A stretch of DNA of 64,000 nucleotides, taken from contig NW_008709380.1 of assembly GCF_000327385.1 (NCBI RefSeq), positions 2,404,552-2,468,551 on the forward strand. Reading direction: 5' to 3'. The position numbers and the translations under genes were made by a program. The notes beneath the pieces are model-generated. The model was not told the DNA's origin and ran no database searches. It saw only the letters and a list, made by a program, of their open reading frames with translations. This stretch comes from Lottia gigantea. Its lineage: Eukaryota; Mollusca; Gastropoda; Lottiidae. Of the stretch, positions 20,744-35,500 are shown piece by piece. How positions within the stretch are numbered: the stretch's first letter is position 1; each line of letters starts with the position of its first letter.

Positions 20744-23021
20744 TTAATTAGATGGACACGGTAATATAACACTGTCTACACGTTTCTGAAATTCCTTTCG
20801 CAAATCTGTACATCCTTTCTTATTGAGATCTATAACCCAATTCATAGCTTCTTTACCCTGAAATATCATTAATATTACAAATATTTATATTTGCTAAGTT
20901 AATTAGAAATGTCCAAGTTTTAAATATCAACATCTGACTACAACAAAAACTTATTCTCTTAACAAAAACTTGATATAAAAATAAAATACAGATCTAAATT
21001 TTCATTTTATATCCTGATGGTAACTTAACTAGTTTCCAGCTGTTAATATTTACCCTTGTGGTGAAAAAAAAAACCTCCCCTACCTTTTCTGTATTTTTGG
21101 TTACCACCTTGGTAACTTCATTCTTTACAAAACTACTCAATGGGCCTTCTAATGTTATTTCCTTCTTCAGAATAGTCCTGGAATAATAATAGCGATTTAC
21201 AGTTAAATTACCCAGCATGACAATTCAAACACTTAATCCATATTAGCATCACAATTATGGTAAACATAACTTTAACCCTGTGCCAGTGCCTTATATTGAA
21301 GAGTAACTTGTTACTTTTCAATCACCCTAATCTCTAATACTCAATGTATGTTAACCCATGCTTGCAATTTCATAGTTAAGGTGACCAATTTGAAGCCTTT
21401 CCACTATTGATTGCCGTATAACATTTGATTGTTTGTTTCTTTACCAGATTTATGTCGGCATAGATATTTCAATGGAAGAATTAAATAAAATGTGAGATGT
21501 CAGTATATTCCTATCAATATTTTGATGTCTAAACTTGAATAAAACCCCTTACTTTGATTTATCTGTAGGATGGGGTGAATATACCATAATTTCATCCATT
21601 GATAATATAGAGTCAAATGTTATCTGAAATGAAAAGATAACAGGTAGCAAGATAAATTTTCAGATGAATGTTATAAATTTTATCAATTATATAACTTAAG
21701 ATTAAAAAATAATTTTCATTTTGAAATAATCTGTCAACTTACATTTTGTGATCTCATTGTGCATGTTTTTTCTTTAATGTTAACTTCTGAATTTTCTACA
21801 GCATATTGTACAGTTTGATTCATTGGCACAATCTGAAAGGAAAAAATAAAGTTTTAAAATATGCACATTATTGAAGTTTTATATCTGATTTATCTAGTAA
21901 AATTTATTATTTTTTATACAATGATTTAAATTTTACAAATAAAGTATCTTATTTGAAGAAGGTTTTTTATTTAGACCTACTATATAATAATCAAAAAACA
22001 GTTCATTGAAATCAACAAAAAAGAAAGATCTTGAAATAGAAAATTTCAACCAACTATTTAGGTTTATGTTGACTTGTTTTACCCAATATTTTTGTTTACC
22101 TGTTTTTTTTAGCCGAATTGTGATCTATATTAAGCAAGGAGTAAAGGCTTGTAGATCACCTTGGTATTCTAGTGTGTGCTAGAATAAAATTTCATCCTGT
22201 TTTCCTGATATGATCCTAAAATACTTACTTTTTGAAGTATGCTGGGAATTGTGAAGAAAAACTTGGACGAAAGAATTCTTTGTGATTTTAAGATGCCATT
22301 AGTATCTATTGATCTGTTGACAACATCTATGGCTAAAACGTCGGTGAGAAATGGATTGGGATATTTTTGAAATTGTGCGTTTACAACAGATTCCCATGGG
22401 TGGCTGAAATTACAATAAAAAGAATTAAACACAATTGTTATTAGATCATTCAAATCAAATATTCAGCAATTGCAGTCTATATTAATAGCCATTTATATGA
22501 CCCAAGTTATTTAATTTTGAAATTATTTAACAATTTATTGTGACCTATAGATTACTATAGTCGAAAGTGTTGTTATTTGTAAAACCATATAGATTGTTAT
22601 TCAATTTTATTGTCTCCTCCTAATCAGAACACTTTTATAATGAAGGTTCCCCATCATATTATTTTTGTTGACGAGTTGACTCTGCAAATAATTTTAAAAA
22701 GTTAACGTGTAGATGAGTTTGTAGTCACTCAATCAAACCTTTCCACTTTAAAATTTTAAACAAGACAAAAGCCTAAAAGTTAATGTTTGTATGAGAAACA
22801 TTGGCAATAAATAAGTCCTAGGTGTAATATTCGAATATTGTCGATATGAGTTCGACTTTACTTCAAGTTCAATTACTTCACTCAGTTCATTATTGTCTCA
22901 TATTTTACATTTATATCATATAGGCCTCATATCAAAGTCATAAAGGTTGTTCATTTGATAAATTATAGAAATCTAACAAATATAATTACTCAAACGTGTG
23001 TTGTGATGTCCAGATCTTCAT
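20744..23021 (-). CDS. PRELID3B: PRELI/MSF1-domain lipid-transfer protein, PRELID3/SLMO type
   Basis: Six exons, in transcription order 23021-22990, 22403-22229, 21832-21743, 21623-21553, 21177-21084, 20857-20744; phases agree, 191 residues (human PRELID3B 194). PRELI-domain proteins work with TRIAP1 in the mitochondrial intermembrane space and carry phospholipids (PRELID3 members: phosphatidylserine) between membranes. Diagnostic matches: the start MKIWTSQHTFDHPWES, QKYPNP, the IDTNGIL and SQRILSS segment, SMDEIMVYSPHP, LEGPLSSF and KGKEAMNWVI. The tiny first exon (32 coding bases) was placed from this N-terminus. The C-terminal tail after the domain is short. The gene is head-to-head with HYDIN. 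Orthology to PRELID3A versus 3B is not resolved because the vertebrate split is later. Confidence 0.93.
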
Positions 23022-24435
23022 TTTGAGTTATTTAGTCTCTATATAAAAACAATGTATCAGTTACAATCGTTCAGGTGACTTTCAACATGTCATTCACTGC
23101 ATTCAGCCATTCACATTATTATTTCTTACGAAACGTGATTTTAGGGATGGTTTACAACCTTTTACAGAGTCACCTTCCGCCATTAGTCTAGTGCAACTGC
23201 AATGACTTAATGAATACAATGAATTTATTTGCTTCAATTTCGAATCTAAATCCAGCTGCGCTGAACATCATTTTGATATCTTATGATAGAAAATCAATTA
23301 AATGAAAGATTTTATTCGGATTTGATTATACTTATTATGTAACCAAATAGGGATTTGACGTCATAATTAAAAAATTGATACATAACGTATCCAGAAAGAT
23401 GAATATTATAACATGAAAATTTTATGATATGACAATATTTCATTTAGAAATATATATATTTGTTTGTATGCTAAGTGCAATTAACTAAATACTAAAAGCC
23501 AGGTCTTTGATGAAATTCGTCATTCGCTGTTGAAAAATTACTTGAATCACAAAAGTGAAATGCTTAATTTTGAGATTGCATACGTTTTTGTATAGCAACG
23601 TCTAAAGCAAATATGAGAGACTGGACAATCAAACATTATCAGATATTCTTACGCGAATAACTGTTAAAGTACCGTTAATTGGTTGATTTTTTCAAGGACT
23701 GACCAATGATATAACGGGATATAATAAGGATTTTCTTCCTGTTACTATGGTCACGTTTACAACATGGCGACTGCAAACATGATATTTTTATGAATGTAAA
23801 CAAACAGGAAAATTTGCCCCTAATGCAAATCCTACAGGATTTGTTCAATGCTACCAATTTAGAATTTTGTTTCATTTGAAAGAGTAGACCAAAAAACCGG
23901 TAATAGTTTGCTTTGTTTCATCTTTCTTTGTGGGGTTGTGATAAGGTGCTGTCAGAGTGATAATTTTTATCAAGATCTATGTCTATTGCCTAATTAATAT
24001 TTCTCACAGAATATCATCAATGAATATGGCACTGACAGTAAAATAACAGATATTGAGTTGTTGAGATAATTGATTGATTGATAATATGAAAGCATTTGAT
24101 CATAAATCGGCAAGAATCGTTACACAATAGTGCCAGGCTAGTGGCACTAAGCTTATGTTAATGCCAGATTATATGCTAAGTGAATTTCTGCAATTGCAAA
24201 TGTAAACGAAAAAATCTATGCATTGTGCCTTTATGATGACCATTGAAACCACGATTACTTCATTGCACACTGTAGTAAACTTATACTGTACTGGTATGTA
24301 ACTAGGCCTTCAAGAATCAAAGGGAGCTAGTTTGAATTTACCAAATTTCACAAAAAAAATCTTTAAGAAATTGTGTACCATTGAAATAAAATGATAACCT
24401 ATTGAATTCTTATTTTCTTATTTTTTATATAGAAA
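23022..24435. promoter_or_regulatory. Shared divergent promoter interval of PRELID3 and HYDIN
   Basis: 1.4 kb between the two start codons. It must contain both promoters. An X-box-like site at 23741-23754 lies nearer the HYDIN side. The HYDIN ATG (24436) is preceded by a TATATAG acceptor, so HYDIN very likely has an untranslated first exon here; ACCG|GTAATA near 23899 is one possible donor. A short upstream frame starts at the ATG in ACAACATGGCG (23764). Confidence 0.5.
23741..23754 (+). promoter_or_regulatory. RFX X-box-like site upstream of HYDIN
   Basis: GTTACTATGGTCAC matches the palindromic RFX consensus GTTRCC-AT-GGYAAC at 12 of 14 positions. RFX factors drive ciliary genes across animals and HYDIN is a ciliary gene; the site lies about 700 bases before its ATG and next to the likely untranslated first exon. 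Function is inferred. Confidence 0.4.
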
Positions 24436-27400
24436 ATGCCTCTTGGACCATTCGGTGAGGTAGTTGGTACTACTGGTACATTAAAGTGTTTGGGACCAGA
24501 TGGCCAGAATTATAAATCTAAAGTTATTGCCCCACGTAATCCCAAATTAGTGAAGGGAGATGGCCCATCATATAAGGTGAGATAATTCTTTTTAGGCTTA
24601 CATTTTAAAAAAGAATAAGCTTATAATATAATGTAATTAGATAATAGCAGATAAGCTCATGTCACCAAATTGGTAAACAAATGACAGTTAACCTTGTTAC
24701 CTATTGCTATAGATTCTACTACCCCTGATATTCAATTTTCAATATCTATTATTTAGAATGCCTTTTTTTCTGGAAACTATGCAGAATTGAAGAAGCTTTG
24801 GCTATAAGCTTAATATTGCAATTCTTTAGATTAAAGTGTAAATGTGTGACTTCAAATGTTTAAATAAGCTTATTGAAGTTTACTGTTTTTGTAGCTGACA
24901 CCAAGTAGGTTTATGTTTGAGATGTCTATGAATACTGAACAGAAGTTGGCCAACACCCATGTCATGAAAATACCTCGTAAAACAGAATTGTTGGATATGG
25001 GAGATACTTCATTACAGAAGGTAAAAACGATGCGAAAAGATTTTTGAATTAAATTGAATGTGTTGGATTCACATCTGTAGGGCGTATTTGAAAATTATTT
25101 GTATCAAGTCTGGTTTTCATCCAGCTCTTAAGTTAATAAGGGAAAATGATTATAATTGTTCATAAGAGTCTTCTCTATGCTGGTTATTGCTGCAAATGGT
25201 GTCTTTGGATTTTATGATGTCACAAATATGGGAATCAACGAAACCAAACAAATATTTTACTGTTGGCGAAGATGAAGTCAAAGTCATACAGAACTAGACT
25301 TGACAACTAGCTAGAGATGTGATTGTTATGTTTATCATCAATTAACTATCAAATAATTTTACATTTTCTCTCTAAATAGTTTTCACAGATCAATATTGAT
25401 GAACCAATGTTTCAACCATATCCTTCTGAGATATATTTTCAAAACTATGATCCTCATCAAGTATATGAAGTACCATTGACTCTGAGGAACAATGATAAGG
25501 TAGGCCACCTATATATTTTACTTGTAAAACAGTATAAAAGTCCAAAAGATTAAGGTGCAAGTTAAAAGAAATGCAACTAATGGTCAAGAAAAAACTCATA
25601 ACTTCATAAAATACAACAAAAGTATCTTTTTTTTTTATGAAAGTACTTATTTTGAAGTACAGATATTCTGAACATTTTTCAAGTCATTATTTTTAGTTTA
25701 TACTTTACTTTATGTTTTTATTTGATTATAACTACTTTCAATTTACCGTAGGTTCCAAGATTAGTAAAAGTTAGTTGTGAAAACTCTCCATATTTTAAAA
25801 TCATCAGCCCACATGATGTTGGTAATAAAGTTGGCCCGGGTCTACCAACAATATTCAAAATACAGTTTACACCCCACGAGAAAAAGGTATGTTGATTTAG
25901 TTAATTATTTTTTGACAAACCAAAGAGGATTTTATAAGGTGACTTCAATTCCAGGAATATGTAAAAAAAAAAAAATTCGTTGAAACAGTTATTTTTTTTA
26001 TCTTTTTTCAAGGATTATCGCCATGAATTAATATGTACAACAGAAAGAGAGAAGTTTGTGGTACCAGTTAATGCAATTGGAGCACGGGCTATTTTAGACT
26101 TTCCTGATAAAATACACTTTCCTGTTAGTCCAGTAAAATATACCAATACTAGAACATTACTGATCAGAAATATTGGAAATCTAGAGGCTAAATTCAACAT
26201 TCATGCTGAAGGGTAAGAATTTATTTTATTACCTTTTACATCAGTTTCACTTTAAATGTACCTGGCTCACTCCATTTCATTTGAGATAAGTATGTTAATA
26301 TACCACAAAATGTGACAGTGAACTTCCTTAACTACTAATGTAGCATTAAAACATTCCCTGCCAAAAAAGGCATTTAGAATAGAGGAAATATTCCTTTAAG
26401 GCCAAATTAGAAATGTTGCAAGGTAATCACCAAATTGAAAAATTTGTTGACAACCCTTTTATGCATTATAGACCCAATAAATAATCTGATGATTAAAATC
26501 TGATATTATTTCATTTTAGAGTATTTAGTGTGACACCTGATATTGGGGTACTAGGTGTTAATGAAAGTATGCAAGTTGTGGTAGAATTTACACCTAATAA
26601 AATTGGTGACCATAATTCAGAACTAATACTACATTTAGATACAGGTAAATACAAAATTTTTGTTGAGTTACGAAGGAGTAACAATTTCTTTAATTAAAGA
26701 TTCAGCTTTGGTTTGAATTTTATGAGATTATAGTTAGACAGTCTTAGAAAGTTACATGTCTGTTGAATTCCTTTATTCATTTCATTTATTAAAAGTAATT
26801 ATAAGCCATGATTCTGTGAAAAAGATATGTACAGCACTTCTCCTGTGTCCATCGCAAAATTTGTTTATTATTATAAATTTTGCCTTTGTGTCATCACTTC
26901 AGACACATAAATAAGTTGATGTTATCTTTTTGATTTCTGAATATTTTTAGGTGAAGATATCTATATAGTATTATATGGTGCAGCACAAGATAGTAATGTG
27001 AGACTTGATAAAAATTCTATAAAGATAGAGAATACCTATATATCAATGGCTAATCAGAGAACTATAACTATCAACAATAGATCCAGTGTCATAGCACATT
27101 TTAAATGGACACAATTTGCTACTCAAGAAGAAGAGGATCAAGAGAAACTACTGTAAGTATTTTTAGTTTCAGCACTATTCCTTGAGATGCCTGTGTTTAA
27201 GCTACAGTTACATTGTCTTGAAAAACAGTATATATTCAGTGACACAACCCTGAAAGTCTTGATCGCTATTGCCAATGTACTTGCTGGTAATTTGTCCCAT
27301 GCAATAACAAATTGTAAGCTCTTGAGTCAAAAAATTTTGAGCTCATTTAGAATGAATAATGTGGCAGTGTTTGCTATTGAGGTAGGGCATGATCTCTTGA

Positions 27401-29561
27401 TACCTCTTTCAGCCTGTGTTTTTCCACACCGCATCCCTTTCTTGAGATCAAAATTATCTTAATGTAATTTTCTGTTTGTAGACAACAGATAGATTTAGAG
27501 AGAGCAGAAAGAAGAGATAAAGATAGATTTTTAGATGATTGTATATTAGATCCTACATTACGTGATAAATTATCTATATTAGAAAGATCATTTCTTAATA
27601 GAAAAAGGGTAAGTTTCTCCTCTCTCAAGAAATTTCAGGAAAACAATAATGGTTTCTTCTATGATATTCCATTGGTGTGCTTCAGATATGCATTTTTTCC
27701 ACTGTATTTTCGTCTATTTTAATATTTTCCTGTTCATCTATTCTTCCCACCACTGTAGTAAGTAAAATCTGGAAATCATGGTTACTATACTGTTTTTTTA
27801 ATAGATTGTTGCCGGTGATAATATGATGTTTGATGATGATGTTGTTAAGATAGAACCAGTAGAAGGAGAGATCTGGCCACATTCATCATATGAAGTTAAT
27901 GTGGTATTTAAACCAAATGAAGCTAAGAGCTATACAAGAACAGCTTATTGTGATATAACAGGACGTGAAAGCCGTCTGCCGTTACGTATCAAAGGTGATG
28001 GAATGGGACCACAATTAGAATTCTCTATAGAAACATTAGATATGGGCAATATCTTTATAGGATCTGTCCACTCTTATGAAATAGTGTTAGCTAATCATGG
28101 TGATATTGATGCTATTTATAGCGTTTTACCCAATGCCTCACTGTTTGGACCGTGTTTTCAATTTGATCCATCAGAAGGTATTGTCATGCCATCTGGACAT
28201 CAAGCTATACGAGTCACATTCTGTAGTCAACATTTAGGAGATTTTTCAGAAGAGTTTTGTTTCCAAATTGATGGATCTCCAGAGCAGTTGAAAGTCAAAT
28301 TCAGGTTGGTTGATTTTATCTGTCATAATTATTGAGGCATCATCTCTCTTTAAATTAACAAGACTATTTTCTTAATTGGCTGATTTTGCTCAACTGATAT
28401 TAATTTACATGAATATATTTTGGCTGTATAAATTGTCATTCATAGTTCAATATATTTCGAATATCCATTTTCCTTTCAGTGGATCAGTCATAGGACCAAC
28501 ATTTCAGTTTAATGTACCCAAATTAAAGTTTGGAACTGTTTCTTATGGTAAGTAATTTCTTCACTAAACTCTCCAAAGAATTATTCATCACCAAGTTTTT
28601 CTGGCCTGATTCATCTGTAATATCAGAAACTAGTTGTATATCACGGTATGAGTGCAAAAAGAGACAAATGTTGAAGAGACTATGGGTAAGAGCATGCCTG
28701 GACGAAACATACATTGGAATTGTATAATTATGTTTTTTGTTATTTCCAGGCTTTCTACATCAAGTTACATGTAATATGTTAAACACAGCTCTGGTACCAT
28801 TGACTTATCATCTTCGAGTGCCAGGAGACGGTAGTGTAGAAAGTATTAGCAGTACTATAGATTCTGATGCAACTGATAGCAATCGTAGTGAGTTTGGATC
28901 ATTAACTTCAGAACCACCCAAAGAATTCCATATAATACCAGCCGATGGTACCATACCACCACAGAGTGAGATTAAGATTACTATTAATTTGATATCTAAT
29001 ACCATTAAGAAGTATGATATGAAGATGGTTGTGGATGTTGAAGGAGTAGGAAATGAAATATTATCTCTACCTATCTCGGCTAAGTACGAACATATCTTTT
29101 TACATATCCAATCTTTTGCATGCAATTCTTTTTTTTAAAAAAAAAAGCTGTAAGAATAGTAACCCTTTTTTTGCTACTAATTTAGTTCTCAAATGAACAT
29201 TATTTGAATGAGAAAAAGGGAAATAAGCAACCCATCAAATCGTAATGTTCAGAAGCCATAACCATAAGTATGTGATGCATTGTACTATGGAAAGAGCAAG
29301 CATTTACACCTAGATATCCTACATAGATTATCAATTGTTATTTATACAGAGGACTGGTTTTTTCTTTGTAGATGTGTTGTACCACAGATAGCTGTATTGA
29401 CACCAGTCTTAGATTATGGAAGATGTTTTTTGCGTCACCCGTTTGAATATCTTGCTAAACTACATAATGATAATGATTTACCAGCAAAATATGAAGTTTT
29501 ACCACAATCTGAAATTGGTATTGATGATGCTTCTATAACTTACAGTAGTAGTATACCAAGG
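24436..29561 (+). other. HYDIN: HYDIN exons 1-12 (residues 1-756)
   Basis: Exons: 24436-24576, 24895-25020, 25380-25499, 25752-25886, 26013-26212, 26520-26644, 26951-27152, 27482-27608, 27805-28304, 28480-28547, 28750-29083, 29372-29561. Includes the very conserved N-terminal block (EVPLTLRNNDKVPRLVKV, TTEREKFVVP, GARAILDFPDK, SLANQR-like SMANQRTITINN) and the first ASH domains. Exon 9, 500 bases, is the longest coding exon and carries LPLRIKGDGMGP. Confidence 0.93.
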
Positions 29562-32500
29562 GTAGGTATCACTTTATATTCCATCTTAAACTTGGGTGAC
29601 TCATTGATTGTGGTGTGGTTGATATATCTCAGAGGTCCAGGGTTCAATCCTGATATTGGTTGGGTTACTGTTCTTTGATTTCTCAACCCAGTTTACACCT
29701 GTCATTGATGCAGGCTGAAGGTTCTACCATTAAAAAAGCATTAGGCATTTGTCCAATAAATCTACAGTTCAAAATAAGAAAAGAATGGGGTAATAATGCT
29801 GTCTCGGCACAATCCCTCATTGTGTACAGCATGGCAGTGTTAATTATCAATATTTTCGCAAATCTTAAGCAAAATATTTTATGTTTTTTTATTTTAGGGT
29901 ATTATAGCACCAAGGAGTGTCTGTAGTGTACCTATTATAATAGCTCCACAAAGTTTAGAAGAACAGGATGTTACTTGTTATATTAATATATTTGGTAGTA
30001 CAGAATTGCCTTTGGTAGGTGTTATTTTATGATTAATATATTGATCATGGTTCAGAGTTTTGAGTATGATATATTAGAATGGTGTATTTTGAATTGTCCC
30101 TGAAATCATCAATTGAATCCTCTTTAAATAATAGGCTTGTTAACTATAGAAAATTTGCCAATTTCAAAATTCTCATTCATATTTCAATTTACCATTTTCA
30201 GCATAATCTAACTAATACTGTAAGCATTACATTGCATGGCAATAAATTGTTCTTTAAATGGTATTTCTATTGTACTCTCTAGCACACAAATTGTATAGCT
30301 GGTTAACAAATTATATTTGGTTTATTGTATTATTTCAGCCCATACATTTGACCTGTATTGGTGAGGGTCCAGTAGTACATGTTCAACCAGATATAGTAGA
30401 CTGGGGTTTAATACCAGTTTTAACACCAACTGATAGATATGTTATGTTAACTAATGAATCCTTAATACCAGCTAAATTTGAAGCCTACATGGTAAGTGAA
30501 TTGTCCTTTTTTCAGTAAATTCTGCATTTTGGTAACTTTACTAGACCTACATTAGGACAAGAACAAAGTTGAGAATTGACTGAGATCCTTTTCGGTAATT
30601 TAAAAAAATCAATTCAAGTAAAACAGGTTATTGAATTAATTTCTTTTCAGATGAAACCAAAATCTGTATTTTATGTGGAGCCAAAAGAAGGAGTAATACC
30701 ACCGGAATCTCAATTTAAAGTTAAAATATCAGCATATCTGGATGACTGTGTTAAGTTTCAAGATAAATTACAAATACATTTTGAAGAAAGTCGAACACAA
30801 CAAATTACATTGATGGCTTATGGTCAGGGAACAACAATAGAGTCGGATCCACCATTATCAAACTTCTTAGATCTAGGTCCCAATTTCAGGTAAGTGTAGA
30901 CAAGGTTTATTGCAATACAAAATTGACTTTTTCATTTGTATCTTAATTTTGAAATGAAAAATAGTTATTTCAAAAAAATCTGATGGGCCAAAAACTCATT
31001 TTTGAACTGTTTATTTTTTATAGCAATCGTCCACTCAACATGAAATTCAAACTGACCAATAGTGGCAGACGACATCAACAGTTAGTTTGGAGTACAGAAG
31101 GGTTTGGTCCTATCAGTAAAGCAAGGAGAGAAATGGCAGCTTATAATCCATTAGATATGAAATTCAAGGTTTTTTCTAAAATTTAAGACATTTTGATATA
31201 TACCACATTCAGGTTTTCTTTTCCTTTCAAACAAAATCTCGCATAAATAATATTCCAGTGAGTAAGATTTGTGATATATGTAAGGCAATAATAGTCTTGT
31301 ATGACCTGTCAAGAAAATCAAGTTCTGTTAATGGCATTACCAATAGAACCTCAATGGCAAATTCTTTAGTTTCACAAAACTTAATGAATGAATGTATTAA
31401 TTTTAGGACCGTCCACCACCAGTAGAACCAGCAAGAGCTATATTTAGATTAACACCGAGTCGTATGGATTTAGCACCCGGTGAATGTATACAAATGAATC
31501 TGGAAGGTTTTGTGTCTGAGTAAGTGTTTCTTGTGTTTGCTTTCCTGTGAAGGGAAATTCAGCATTATACTTTGCACTCAATGCATTACCATTTTTTAAG
31601 TTGAAGTTTCATTCATTTCATTGATGCACTACACCCTTCTAGTAACAATTTTGAGAACAGCTAAAAAATACCATAAGAACCAATGTTGTTGATGAAAATG
31701 TTTTTTTTCTTTGATAGAAATGTTATCAAACTTTTTTTCAGACCGAAGCCAGTAGAAGAGAGATTACTATGTCATGCTATATTGGGAAGACAAGGTGGTA
31801 AAGAACTGATCATGAAAGTTGATATACAAGCTGACTTTATCAGTCCCTTGTTAGATTTCTCTACTAAAAGTGTCTTCTTCAGAGTTGATAAGGTAACATT
31901 TCTTTTGATATCAATATTTGAAATAAGAGAGAAAGAAACAAGCAAGCAACCAACAATATTTTACAAGGATTACAACTCAGGTTCACAAAGGATCTTTTTA
32001 TCAGCTGGTTCTTGACCACACCTCTTGGCATTAATCTTTCCAAGTTCATCAGTACCCATTTACAGAGTTGAGTGGAATTTTGAGGATATCTTTCACATGC
32101 CGACCATGATAAGAACCCACAAACCCCCATTTGTTTGGACATAACCAAGCAAATGATGTCAGGTTAAGAACCATCATTCTAACTGACTGCCACAGAACCC
32201 CAGATGATCCGACACAAGTGTGGCACTACTACTGAATTTTTAGTTGTAGAAAGATCACTGATTTATATTTTGTTTCATATTTGTTATTTTAACAGTTACC
32301 AGAAGATGAGTTAAAGGTCCAATGTAAAGAATTGATAATCAGCAATGTGTCGACTCTACCATTGTCCACAGAACTAACGTTACAATATCCATTCTCTATA
32401 TTAGCAGATGATGGTACTTCAGTTCTAAACACGGTAGGAGTTTACATAGGTTTCCACTTCCTGTAATGCTGATCCCATATACCAACATCAGTCAAAGCAA

Positions 32501-35500
32501 AGGCTTAACTCCCAACTCTGAAAAACTTTTACTGATGGAGTACATTGACCTTTAATTTGTTTCATAATGTAGAATATTAGATTGTGTATGGCATAAAAAA
32601 GTACTTATGAAAGTTACATAGTTTTCTGATTTTAGAAATATTATCATATGGGTGTTTCTTTTTTAAGCAGCACTAGAAGTGACAGACTAGGACATTTGTA
32701 CTTATTAGATGTAGAAAATGAATTTGTGATTTGATATTTTAGGAAGTTCATCTACCAGTTGGAGAACAATATTTCTTAATGATCCAATTTGATCCTGCTT
32801 ATAAAGATGATCAGCATATTAGAACTATAGATGAAGTTTTACATATAGCTTACAAACAACATCCTCATAAGGTAAAATACATTTTCCTTCAACAAGGTGC
32901 AACAGAGATGCTTTTAGTTTCCTGTGATATTATTTCCATTCTCAAAGACTATCAATTGAATGGACAAGTGGTCTGAGAACTTCTTTATTTGACAGATAGC
33001 TAAGTAACAGTTGTAAAGAACTTGGAAAGTTTAAAGTTTTTCTAATTTCTGATCTGCTTAGAACCACTTAACTATTGTCTCCAAATGGTTATTTTTTGTT
33101 CTCATGTAAACCTTTTCTAATTTTTCAGGATTACATTGCCTTACGTGGTGAAGTCTATTTCCCTAATATTGAGTTTGAAAAATCCAACATCGACTTTGGT
33201 TGTATATTAAATGATACAGAGGTCACTCGGTATGTAAACTTAACTAACAATAGTCCTATGGAAGTCAAATATAGATGGTCATTTTTGATTGAAAATCAAC
33301 CTCTGATTCGACATCATCCTAAACGTAGTCAGCCATTGACTATAGAGGAAGTTGACGAAGTTCAGGAAGAATCACAAGAAGAACCACAAGTTGAAGTTGT
33401 TGTACAAGATGATAATGAAGATTTGGCAGAGGAGGAGGTGAGACCAAGTTTTATTTTCATTTTTTTCATAAAGAACGACAAAATTGACACAGATCCATTT
33501 GGGCTGCCTGCATTTCTCTTATGACATTTTTGGCAGCGGGCTATTTATTTCATTGTGTCTGTTTTTATTCTGTTCTTCTGCTCATGTTTAGGGAATCTTA
33601 CTAAGATTACTGTCAACATCCTTAAGCTGATTTTCATGGGTTTTCATCCTCTTGTATCTATTTGATTTATCTTCTCAGATGGATGTAATTCTACCAGGAG
33701 ATAAAGATAATGAAGATGTAATAAAAGATGAAGATAATGTAAATAATAAGGATATCGAAGACAATAGAAATGCTGATGCAGCAAGTACTTCATCTGATGA
33801 GAACAATCACATTGAAAAGGTATGGTTTCATTCAAACTTACTTCACTTGCTTTAAATGTACTACAAACTTACTTCATACTTACTTCATACTATTTCAGTA
33901 CAAAATTATCAATCAAAAAGATGACTTTAGCTACCTTGCTCAGGATTTGGGTGAAATGAAAAAGGATTTGCTGGTGGTCAAGAGTAAAGATGGATACAAG
34001 AAGTCATCTAATCTTCTGCTGTAATATAAGCAAAAGCCTAATGATGTGCTTATGAATTGATTTAATCTTTTAAGGGTCAACTTGAAGAAACAGAGAGAGA
34101 AAAAGATGAAACTCAAGAAGAAGTGGAAAGATTAGAGATTGGCAGTAGAATGTCAAGAGATGTAGAATCAGCTTTAAAATCTAATAGAGCTTTGTCGGCT
34201 TTACTAGAACAACCAGATGATCTTACTCCTATTAGTGTAGAAGAGGTAATCATTTATTTATACAATCTTATCACAATGTTATGTTAAGTCAAAGATTTGA
34301 GTCCTTGGACAGTATGACAAATTTCTTGATTTGATGAAAGAATAATTGTGGCTCACATGATGGTTGTTTTCAACCGAGTGTTAGGTCGCCTTTGATGATT
34401 CAGAAGAAATAAGCACATTGTGTTTGCTACTGCATTTTCTGGGAAACAGTACATTAGGGTTATCTGCTCATGTTCCTGTACTTGTAGTTGATATTGCTAA
34501 GGAGTTTCTTTTTGAAATTTTTTTTAAGAAATTGATAAATCCCTGTTTTGATCATGTCCTTATTATAATATACATTTTTTCTCTTTAAGATATTTGATAT
34601 TTTACCACTATACGGAACTCTTCAACCTGGAGATACAGAACAGATAACACTGACATTTTATGGCCATGCTGATATCTGGGGTCAAGTCAAAGCACTCTGT
34701 GAAGTTGAAGGAGGACCAAACTATGAATTGACACTTACTGGAGAGGCATCCTTAGTTGAATATAGTTTTGATACAAAGGATATAGATTTTGGAAAACTGG
34801 TAGGCAGATTGATCTCATTCTTCAATGTTTTGTCTGTGTTATGAGAGATATATTCATGTGAAATGGCCTCTTGCACAGGAAAACAATATAATGGATTATT
34901 AACAGAATAAAACTGATGCTGAAAAGAAATTGTTCCTATGCACAACTTTTACTCGCCTATCAGATCGGATGGCTATCAATTGATAACCTGTGTCCATAGC
35001 TATTACAGCATAAATTGATCGCTGTCACTATGACAGCTCTCTTGAACATTTTATAAGAATGAATTCTTTTTATCCTAGATGTATGATAATGTAGGAAGTG
35101 CTGAGATTACTTTGATTAATACTGGGAAAGTAGGATTTAATTTTACTGGATTAAATATGGATCCTAGCCTAGCCAAACATCCAAAACCTGGTCATCCTAT
35201 CATGATACCACATACAGTAAGTATTTTATTTTTTTAAATGACTTCCTTGTTTTTATGGAAAATAGATCTTGTATACTCAAATTCAGATAACTTGCATTCT
35301 TGAAACAGCCAAACAATCAAATAATTAGAATTACAAACATATAATTTCAGGGCTATATAGAACCACTTTCAGAACAGAAAATTGTGGTCAAGTTTCTACC
35401 AGGAGTTCCAGAAAAATTCCACAAGAGTTTCCAGATACAAGTAGCTCATTTCGAGCCAGATACCATACATGTGTATGGTGAAGGAGTGTTTTCTAGGATC

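Noticed and set aside
21100-21120. Palindrome GTTACCACCTTGGTAAC resembling an X-box
   Set aside because: It lies inside a PRELID3 coding exon and its half-sites are five bases apart, not the spacing RFX uses.
33898-34024. Possible extra HYDIN exon after exon 22 (reads YKIINQKDDFSYLAQ)
   Set aside because: It has an acceptor-like TTTCAG, but the frame runs to a stop with no usable in-phase donor, and exon 22 joins exon 23 directly in phase.
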